From Pseudomonadota bacterium (lineage in GTDB: Bacteria; Pseudomonadota; Alphaproteobacteria; Rhizobiales; Devosiaceae), in assembly GCA_023430705.1 (NCBI GenBank), contig JAEYZJ010000119.1, forward strand, positions 1-5,877: DNA of 5,877 nucleotides, in the 5' to 3' direction. The notes under the pieces were generated by a model. It saw only the letters and a list, made by a program, of their open reading frames with translations, was not told the origin of the DNA and ran no database searches. Positions within the stretch are counted from its first letter, which is position 1. Each line of letters begins with the position of its first letter. Below, piece after piece: positions 1 to 4,514 of this stretch. The translations under genes were made by a program, and so were the position numbers.

Positions 1-492
1 CCGACGCTGCGCTCAACCCCGGCAACTCGGGCGGCGCGCTCGCGTCGAGCAGCGGCGAAGTGGTGGGCATCAGCACGGCAATGATCGCCGGAGCGCAGGG
101 CATCTGCTTTGCGGTTGCCAGCAATACCGTAAAGCTCGTGCTGGGAGAGGTGCTGCAGCATGGGGCCGTGCGGCGCGCCTGGCTCGGTGTTGCGGCTGAT
201 ACGGTGAACCTGCCGCGGCGCGTGACAGACGCAGCGCATCTGGGCAGCCAGACGGGCGCGGTGCTGCACTCGATCGTCAGCGGGGGCCCGGCCGAGCGTG
301 CCGGCGTGCGCGAGGGCGACGTGCTGCTGGCGCTCGACGGGCGCCCTGTGGAGGGACCTGGCCCCCTGCTCCATGCTGGGCGTCGAGGCCATCGGCAAAC
401 AGGTAAAGCTGCAGATCCTGCGGGCGGGCCGGCTGGTCGAACTCGACGTGGTGCTGACGCAGCGCCCCGCCGGGGACCAGAGCGGACGGTAG
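1..492 (+). CDS. HtrA/Deg-type S1C serine protease, 3' part, frame broken within the PDZ domain
   Basis: This is the C-terminal part of a trypsin-like serine protease of the HtrA/Deg (S1C) family, envelope enzymes that degrade misfolded proteins; the start lies before the window. Seen directly: the frame starting at base 3 reads D-A-A-L-N-P-G-N-S-G-G-A-L, the signature around the catalytic serine (codon 27-29), followed by the I-C-F-A-V-A-S strand typical of the family. A PDZ domain begins near R-R-A-W-L-G-V (about 170-190) and contains G-D-V-L-L-A-L-D-G-R-P-V up to about 350. The family-like sequence then continues in the +1 frame (G-V-E-A-I-G-K-Q-V-K-L-Q-I-L-R-A-G, about 379-429) to a TAG at 490-492. 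So a 1-base insertion or 2-base deletion lies between about 350 and 376. If the frame is not corrected, translation runs on to a stop at 618-620 with a non-family tail. It may be a sequencing error, near a run of five C at 362-366, or a decayed gene. The family call is firm; whether the product is functional is not known. Confidence 0.85.
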
Positions 493-503
493 GGAGCCCC
501 AAG

Positions 504-528
504 TTCCCCGGACCGTGCCGCCGGGGAG
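504..528 (+). terminator. Possible terminator hairpin after the protease gene
   Basis: TCCCCGG at 505-511 pairs perfectly with CCGGGGA at 521-527, extendable by one T-G wobble pair (504/528), with a 9-base loop. It begins 12 bases after the frame-corrected stop of the protease. The T-rich tail is poor (GGTGCTTTC), so it may be a weak intrinsic terminator or only a GC-rich inverted repeat. Confidence 0.35.
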
Positions 529-675
529 GTGCTTTCAATCCCACCGACAAGGTGGCGCGGGCGCTGATCGCCCGGACGGACCCCAATGAGCAGGAGAGCG
601 TGGTGTTAGTGCTGCTGTAGCCCTCACGGGCCAAGGGGAACCCGGCCGACGCGGGGGCATTGAATCCCGCGGGCT

Positions 676-681
676 AGGAGG
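676..681 (+). promoter_or_regulatory. Shine-Dalgarno site of the small membrane protein
   Basis: A full AGGAGG lies 7 bases before the ATG at 689. It is the best ribosome binding site in the window. It supports both that the short unrecognised gene is real and that 689 is its start. Confidence 0.8.
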
Positions 682-688
682 AATAGCC

Positions 689-970
689 ATGGCACATAGC
701 GACGAGGGACGGCGGCAGCCGACCGTGGCGGAGGTCGACCGGCTCATCGATGAGAACGGCGTGCCGCTCGAGGTACCGGAGGACAGCGAGCTCAGGATCG
801 CCCACGAGGCCGAGGAGAGCGTCGGGGGCACCAGTCCCACCGCTTCCTGGCCGCTCCTGCTGGTCGGGCTGGGGATCGTGCTGGTGATCCTGCTGACGTT
901 CCAGCTGCTTATGGGCAGGACGGGCGCGGGCGACACGCCGGAACAAACCGTCACCATCGACCAGCAATGA
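689..970 (+). CDS. Small single-pass membrane protein of unknown function
   Basis: I do not recognise this 93-residue protein. Seen directly: an acidic hydrophilic N-terminal part of about 52 residues, with a possible helix around T12-E22 (V-A-E-V-D-R-L-I-D-E-N). One hydrophobic segment follows at about residues 54-75 (W-P-L-L-L-V-G-L-G-I-V-L-V-I-L-L), then a short polar tail ending T-V-T-I-D-Q-Q. There is no signal-peptide cleavage motif, so it is probably anchored in the inner membrane. With few positive charges near the segment (R77 just after it) the orientation is uncertain. A strong AGGAGG before the ATG and a terminator beginning 3 bases after the TGA mark it as a genuine gene. It follows the protease gene on the same strand with a 196-base gap, so it is either the last gene of that transcript or separate. 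No function can be assigned from sequence alone. Confidence 0.75.
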   Translation: MAHSDEGRRQPTVAEVDRLIDENGVPLEVPEDSELRIAHEAEESVGGTSPTASWPLLLVGLGIVLVILLTFQLLMGRTGAGDTPEQTVTIDQQ

Positions 971-972
971 AA

Positions 973-997
973 AAGGCCCGGGGCGACGCCGGGCCTT
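973..997. terminator. Bidirectional intrinsic terminator
   Basis: AAGGCCCGG (973-981) and CCGGGCCTT (989-997) form a perfect 9-bp stem with a 7-base loop. On the plus strand the stem is followed by CTTTCC, and on the minus strand by TTT and then C. Because the stem itself ends in TT on each side, both RNAs have a short U-rich tail, a better one on the minus strand (five U). It sits between the convergent membrane-protein gene, which stops at 970, and the OmpA-family gene, whose stop codon is at 1018-1020. It should therefore end both transcripts. Confidence 0.85.
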
Positions 998-1017
998 CTT
1001 TCCAACTCGGTCTGGCG

Positions 1018-1683
1018 TCAGCCCTGGATGGGCGAAAGCTGGATTTCGACGCGACGGTTCTGCGAGCGGCCCTGCTCGGTGGCATTGGACGCGATCGGAT
1101 CGGCTTCGCCCTTGCCGGTGATGTAGAAGCGACGCTGGTCGACGCCCTGGTTCGCAAGGATGGTCGCCACGGCCACGGCACGCTTCTGGCTGAGCTCCAG
1201 GTTGTAGCTGTCGGAGCCTTGTGAGTCGGTGTGACCATAGACGTCGATGACAGTCTTGTTGAACTTCCTGAGCACGAGGCCGACCGAGACCAGAGTCTCG
1301 TTGAACTGCGACTGCACCGTCGCCGAGTCGGTGGCAAAGGTGATGTTGGACGGCATGTTTAGGATGATCTGCTGGCCGACGCGCGTTACCGACACGCCCG
1401 TGCCCTGCAACTGGGCACGCAACTCGGCTTCCTGCTGATCCATGTAGTTGCCTATGGCCGCGCCGGTGAGACCGCCGACACCGGCGCCGATCAACGCGGC
1501 AACGCGCGGGTCGTTTCCCGTCGCGGCACCGATGATGCCGCCGACGACGGCGCCACCACCCGCACCGATCAATGCACCGCCCGTCGTGTTCGACAGCTGG
1601 CTCTCGCCGGTATAGGGATTGACCGACGTACAGGCGCTCAGCGACAGAGCCGCAAGCCCGGCGATCAGAAGCTTCGAATTCAT
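1018..1683 (-). CDS. YiaD-like OmpA-family outer-membrane lipoprotein
   Basis: A 221-residue lipoprotein expected to tether the outer membrane to peptidoglycan. Seen directly: a signal peptide with lipobox L15-S16-A17-C18, and threonine at +2, which predicts outer-membrane sorting. N-P-Y-T-G-E follows at 22-27. Then comes a glycine-zipper region (about 35-78) with repeats of the type A-L-I-G-A-G-x-G-G, and Y-M-D-x-Q-E-A-E-L-R at 80-89. The C-terminal OmpA domain spans about 105-217. It has G-H-T-D at 150-153 and L-S-Q-K-R-A at 164-169; D153 and R168 are 15 residues apart, matching the diaminopimelate-binding Asp/Arg pair of OmpA domains. N-R-R-V-E-I at 209-214 is also typical. The order of parts, the length and several segments (G-T-G-V-S-V-T-R, P-I-A-S-N, N-R-R-V-E-I) match E. 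coli YiaD (about 219 residues) closely; orthology is inferred. A purine-rich GGGGGA lies a few bases before the ATG as a weak ribosome site. The gene appears monocistronic, ending at the bidirectional terminator. Confidence 0.92.
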   Translation of the reverse strand: MNSKLLIAGLAALSLSACTSVNPYTGESQLSNTTGGALIGAGGGAVVGGIIGAATGNDPRVAALIGAGVGGLTGAAIGNYMDQQEAELRAQLQGTGVSVTRVGQQIILNMPSNITFATDSATVQSQFNETLVSVGLVLRKFNKTVIDVYGHTDSQGSDSYNLELSQKRAVAVATILANQGVDQRRFYITGKGEADPIASNATEQGRSQNRRVEIQLSPIQG

Positions 1684-1952
1684 CTAAAATCCCCCAAAAG
1701 GTCTGGCGCGGTTCTCGCCAGCGATTGCGGCAGCACGGTGTCCGCGCGGTCGAGGTGTGCCCGATTTGAGGTTAACCGTGGCCGAGGCCTGCGTCGACGG
1801 CAAATCGGGGCGGGTCCAATGGTCCTGTTCGGATTCGTCGCCTCCAGCCCGGCGGGCCCAGACCCACCGTCACGGGCGAAAGCGACCCACAACCAAGCCC
1901 TTACCCAGTACCCAGCCCGGCGGCAGCCAGACGACGGCCCCGGGCACCTATG
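1684..1952. other. Intergenic spacer with no supportable gene
   Basis: This 269-base spacer lies between two minus-strand genes. It should hold the promoter of the OmpA-family lipoprotein gene, but I see no convincing -35/-10 pair. Visible items are a perfect 8-bp palindrome GGTTAACC at 1770-1777, about 90 bases before the lipoprotein start, and a GC-rich inverted repeat next to the dehydrogenase stop (listed separately). Short open frames on both strands lack ribosome sites and family-like sequence. Confidence 0.5.
1915..1945 (-). terminator. Weak candidate terminator hairpin after the dehydrogenase gene
   Basis: GCCCGG (1915-1920) pairs with CCGGGC (1940-1945). A further 3-bp step, GGC 1922-1924 with GCC 1937-1939, is separated by a one-base bulge. 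The hairpin begins 7 bases beyond the dehydrogenase stop in the minus direction. No U-tract follows, so this is at best a weak or Rho-assisted terminator. Confidence 0.25.
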
Positions 1953-2723
1953 TCAGCCGTGGGCCCAACCGCCGTCGACGATGAAATCCTGTCCGGAAAT
2001 CATGCGGGAATCGTCGGCGGCAAGGAACAGCACCATGCGGGCGATGTCCTCGGGATAGAGACGGCCCTTGAGCGGCTGCGCCTCCTCGAGCATGGCCAGC
2101 GCCTCGGGCGTTGCCCACAGGCTGAGCTGACGCTCGGTCATGATCCAGCCCGGCACCAGGGTGTTGGCGCGGATGCCGTGCGGACCGTACTCGCGCGACA
2201 TCGAGCGCGACATGCCGTGCATGGCGGACTTGGCGGCAGTGTAGACCGTCAGGTCGGACGAGTTCACCATCCAGCTGACCGAGCCAAAATTGATGATCGA
2301 GCCCCGGCCGGCGGCGACCATGCCGGGGGCAACGGCCTGGGCGGCGAAGAAGGCATGCTTGAGGTTGACCGCGATGCGTTTGTCCCAGTCGTCCGGCGTG
2401 ACCTCGGCGATCTTGTGCCGGTGGTCGTTGGCGGCGTTGTTGACCAGCGCAAGGGCCGGGCCATGGGCGGACTCGAAGCCCTTGATGGCGGCCTGATAGG
2501 CGGCGATGTCGGTGATGTCGCAAGCGGCAAACTGCACCGTGCCGCCAGCGGCGTTGAGCTCGGCGGCGAGCTTGGTGCCGGCGTCCTCTGCGATATCGAC
2601 GAAGCCGACCTTGCTGCCCTGCGCAGCAAAGGCGCGCACGATGCCCTCCCCGATCCCCGAGGCGCCGCCCGAGACGATGACGGGCATGCCCTTGAGGCTG
2701 GGATAGCTGGCGTATTCGAACAT
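1953..2723 (-). CDS. NAD-dependent short-chain dehydrogenase, sugar 1-dehydrogenase-like (XylB of Caulobacter type)
   Basis: A 256-residue classical short-chain dehydrogenase/reductase, normal length for the family and cytoplasmic. Seen directly: cofactor-binding G19-G20-A-S-G23-I-G25, and an acidic D43 at the end of the second strand (V-G-F-V-D-I), which indicates NAD rather than NADP. N95-N96-A-A follows, then the catalytic tetrad N120, S148, Y161 and K165. A C-terminal V-D-G-G-W ends the fold. Segments Y-P-S-L-K-G (7-12), N-D-H-R-H-K (99-104), Q-A-V-A-P-G-M (129-135), I-N-F-G-S-V-S-W (144-151) and the T-E-R-Q-L-S-L-W-A-T-P-E loop (196-207) closely resemble Caulobacter D-xylose 1-dehydrogenase. 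An aldose oxidised to its lactone is therefore the likeliest substrate; exact sugar specificity is inference. The start at 2723 was chosen because the fold begins here. The frame is open further upstream, but that extension is not family-like. A purine-rich GGGGGA lies just before the ATG. The gene follows the acyltransferase-like gene with a 115-base gap, so co-transcription is possible. No other sugar-pathway gene is in view. Confidence 0.9.
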   Translation of the reverse strand: MFEYASYPSLKGMPVIVSGGASGIGEGIVRAFAAQGSKVGFVDIAEDAGTKLAAELNAAGGTVQFAACDITDIAAYQAAIKGFESAHGPALALVNNAANDHRHKIAEVTPDDWDKRIAVNLKHAFFAAQAVAPGMVAAGRGSIINFGSVSWMVNSSDLTVYTAAKSAMHGMSRSMSREYGPHGIRANTLVPGWIMTERQLSLWATPEALAMLEEAQPLKGRLYPEDIARMVLFLAADDSRMISGQDFIVDGGWAHG

Positions 2724-2838
2724 GAAGTCCCCCGGAAACGATACTGGCGCGCGGTTTAGCGTGGCCGTGTCACCAGAGGCAAGGCGCATCTCCGCCGAGG
2801 CGTACGGTGCGTGATGGAGTTTCTTTGCGGGGCGCGAA

Positions 2839-4161
2839 CTAGATGGCTGTGCCGGCGATGGCGGAGGTGGCCGGGGGAATATCCATCGCCTCGATGCGCT
2901 GCAGCAGCGGCTCGATGCGGTCGACATTGGGCAGCAGGCGCTGCTCCATGGAGAAGTTGAGCGTGACGTATTCGCGGCCGGGGCAGAAGGTGCAGATGTT
3001 GGCAGCCGGGTGCCAGGCGCCGCAATAGATCGGCTCCATCATGCCGTGGGTCATCGGGCCATAGGTGCGATGCGGCGGCACCAGCGTCAGCACGATGTGC
3101 ATGCCGCCGTTGAAACGCCAGAAGCGCTTGCCGGGCAGACCCTTCCAGAACCGGTTGAGGCCGCGCAAGGTGCTGAACATCGAGTTCATCATCACCTGGA
3201 ACCTGGTGATATCCTTCTGCTCGATGTGGCCGACCGTCTCGTCGATCTCGCGCACGAACGCGACGAAGTCGTCCTTGACGCGGAACTTCGCCTGCAGGGC
3301 GCGGACGCGAAAGAAATCGTCGTCGGCGTCGTTGCGCCGGCCATCGAGCATGGTGTAGGCGGCCCCGATCACCTTTTTCGACATGTGCTTCTGCGCGCCC
3401 TCGCCGTTGAGGGCGTAGGTGACAAGCGCGAACATGAGCGAACGCTGGCGCACGCCGAGCTTGTTGGCGAGGAGGCGCAGCCTGTGGCGCCTCAACGCCA
3501 GCGTGCGGAAGCCCCAGGGCTTTTCGGCCGGCGACAGCAGGTTGGCGAGGATCACGTAGGTCCAGGTCATGGACCAGCCGCGCAGCTTGCCGGCGAGGCG
3601 AGATTTGAGACCGACCTTGTTGGACTTGTCGCTCATCACACCGTGGCTGGCGGAGGCGGAGCGGGTGAGAAGGGCGGAATCGGAGCCTTCGAGGAGGGCA
3701 TGGCTCGACCGCACCTGGATCATGGAGGCGCGGCCCTCGGCATCGGGACCGCCACGACGCACGACGGCGGAGACACGGAACAGCGGCAGGTCATCGCGGG
3801 CGAAGATGTCCTCGGACTTGCCCACCCACCTGTCGGGGTAGCCATCGAACTCGTCGACCAGCTCGACATGGGTGATGGCGTCGAGCAAGTGCCGGGGGAA
3901 GGGCTGGCCGGGACGGGCGCCGACAAAGCCGTGCGTCAGCTGCGGGGCGAGGGCCACCATGTCGGCGACGAGGTTCCCCAGGCTCTCGCGGGTGAAGGCG
4001 ATGCGGGAAGGGGCGGTGAAGAACACCGTGTCGCGCGCTTCGTAGAGGAACCACTGGAAATCGGTGAACAAGGCCTGCGGGTGCCTGCTGACGGCCGCAA
4101 GAGCCAGGTCCAGCAGCTCGGCATGATCGCTGGCAAAGCTGGACGACGAAAAACTCTTCAT
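2839..4161 (-). CDS. Divergent condensation/WS-DGAT-fold acyltransferase-like protein
   Basis: A 440-residue protein with no signal peptide. I infer membership of the CoA-dependent acyltransferase superfamily that includes NRPS condensation domains, Pap proteins and wax ester synthase/diacylglycerol acyltransferases. Evidence: the segment D-L-P-L-F-R-V (124-130), then S-M-I-Q-V-R-S-S-H-A-L-L-E-G (146-159), corresponds to the P-L-x-R-x strand and the HHxxxDG active site of that superfamily. Here it reads S-H-x-x-x-E-G, keeping the catalytic second His (H154) and the Gly (G159). R-Q-R-S-L-M-F-A-L-V-T-Y-A-L (238-251) resembles the helix opening the second half. V-T-L-N-F-S-M-E-Q-R-L-L-P-N-V-D (399-414) resembles the C-terminal strand and helix. 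The substrate is unknown, with a lipid or acyl-CoA possible. Odd points are three cysteines and a histidine (C380, H384, C390, C393) and a basic patch around 219-229. The start at 4161 rather than 4227 is supported by a GAGGGA ribosome site and a promoter lying between the two. The gene is divergent from hemA and upstream of the dehydrogenase gene. The fold assignment is moderate; the activity is unproven. Confidence 0.75.
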   Translation of the reverse strand: MKSFSSSSFASDHAELLDLALAAVSRHPQALFTDFQWFLYEARDTVFFTAPSRIAFTRESLGNLVADMVALAPQLTHGFVGARPGQPFPRHLLDAITHVELVDEFDGYPDRWVGKSEDIFARDDLPLFRVSAVVRRGGPDAEGRASMIQVRSSHALLEGSDSALLTRSASASHGVMSDKSNKVGLKSRLAGKLRGWSMTWTYVILANLLSPAEKPWGFRTLALRRHRLRLLANKLGVRQRSLMFALVTYALNGEGAQKHMSKKVIGAAYTMLDGRRNDADDDFFRVRALQAKFRVKDDFVAFVREIDETVGHIEQKDITRFQVMMNSMFSTLRGLNRFWKGLPGKRFWRFNGGMHIVLTLVPPHRTYGPMTHGMMEPIYCGAWHPAANICTFCPGREYVTLNFSMEQRLLPNVDRIEPLLQRIEAMDIPPATSAIAGTAI

Positions 4162-4167
4162 TGCGGA

Positions 4168-4173
4168 TCCCTC
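4168..4173 (-). promoter_or_regulatory. Shine-Dalgarno site deciding the acyltransferase-like start
   Basis: GAGGGA on the minus strand lies 6 bases before the ATG at 4161. The alternative in-frame ATG at 4227 has no such site and would place the promoter hexamers inside the gene. Confidence 0.6.
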
Positions 4174-4186
4174 ATTCCGTGCGCCG

Positions 4187-4214
4187 ATACTAGCCGACGC
4201 CGGTATCGGGTCAA
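4187..4214 (-). promoter_or_regulatory. Sigma70-type promoter of the acyltransferase-like gene
   Basis: On the minus strand, TTGACC (4214-4209) is followed after 16 bases by TAGTAT (4192-4187). These match the -35 and -10 consensus at 5 and 4 of 6 positions. Transcription would start near 4180, giving a leader of about 19 bases that contains the GAGGGA ribosome site. Upstream lie a second GTTGACC copy 13 bases away and a TTGAT, so -35-like or regulator half-sites occur in tandem here. Confidence 0.5.
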
Positions 4215-4323
4215 CGACAACGGTCAACTTGCATCAATCTCCGGCGCGCGAAGTGACACGCAGCGGCTGAACCAATTGTGAACAGCAGGGGGTCGGCCGA
4301 GAACAGACCGCGGCCCTCTCTCA

Positions 4324-4352
4324 TTGGCAGCAGGCCGGCTATTGTCTAGGAT
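4324..4352 (+). promoter_or_regulatory. Distal housekeeping-type promoter candidate of hemA
   Basis: TTGGCA (4324-4329) is followed after exactly 17 bases by TAGGAT (4347-4352). These match the -35 consensus at 5 of 6 and the -10 consensus at 4 of 6. The expected start is near 4359, within a perfect palindrome ATTCCGGAAT (4354-4363), giving a leader of about 155 bases. The assignment rests on consensus matching only. Confidence 0.45.
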
Positions 4353-4418
4353 GATTCCGGAATTTGCGCCGAGACCACGGGCTCTCCAATGACTTGCATA
4401 GCCCCGGCGCGCGTCGAA

Positions 4419-4432
4419 TTGACCTATGTCAA
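4419..4432 (+). promoter_or_regulatory. FNR/FixK-type operator upstream of hemA
   Basis: TTGACCTATGTCAA is a perfect inverted repeat, TTGAC-N4-GTCAA, the binding pattern of the FNR/FixK/FnrL family of oxygen- or redox-responsive regulators. Its centre is at 4425.5. A -10-like TATTTG at 4454-4459 predicts a transcription start near 4466-4467, so the box would be centred near -41, the class II activation position. FNR-family control of hemA is known in alphaproteobacteria such as Rhodobacter sphaeroides. Which regulator acts here is inference. Confidence 0.75.
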
Positions 4433-4453
4433 CAGGGTCCCCTGAGGTTTAGC

Positions 4454-4459
4454 TATTTG
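4454..4459 (+). promoter_or_regulatory. Proximal hemA -10 candidate served by the FNR-type box
   Basis: TATTTG lies 21 bases after the FNR-type box. No good -35 hexamer is present, as expected for an activator-dependent promoter. The match to the -10 consensus is weak, and the call rests mainly on its spacing from the box. Confidence 0.35.
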
Positions 4460-4514
4460 CTGAACCGGATGGGGGCCCATGCAGGCGCGTTGCCTGCGCA
4501 GCAGAGTGGAACTA

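Noticed and set aside
558..574. Perfect 6-bp hairpin CGGGCG / CGCCCG in the gap before the small membrane protein
   Set aside because: It has no T-tract and no placement relative to a gene end. Such GC-rich repeats are common at this base composition.
1770..1777. GGTTAACC palindrome as a possible operator or CtrA-type site
   Set aside because: It is a single 8-bp palindrome, lacks the spaced TTAA-N7-TTAA pattern of a CtrA site, and has no promoter nearby that I can identify.
1757..1984. Short plus-strand open frame in the spacer, with a protein-like end (T-Q-P-G-G-S-Q-T-T-A-P-G-T-Y)
   Set aside because: It has no ribosome site, overlaps the dehydrogenase 3' end, and the upstream part looks random. 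It cannot be supported without conservation data.
1950..2759. Plus-strand open frame opposite the short-chain dehydrogenase
   Set aside because: The dehydrogenase has every expected catalytic motif. The opposite frame has no ribosome site and shadow-like composition.
3010..4281. Long plus-strand open frame (about 423 codons) opposite the acyltransferase-like gene
   Set aside because: It is antisense to a gene with a ribosome site, promoter and family-like motifs. Its translation is rich in G, A, E, H and V without recognisable motifs, typical of the shadow of a GC-rich gene.
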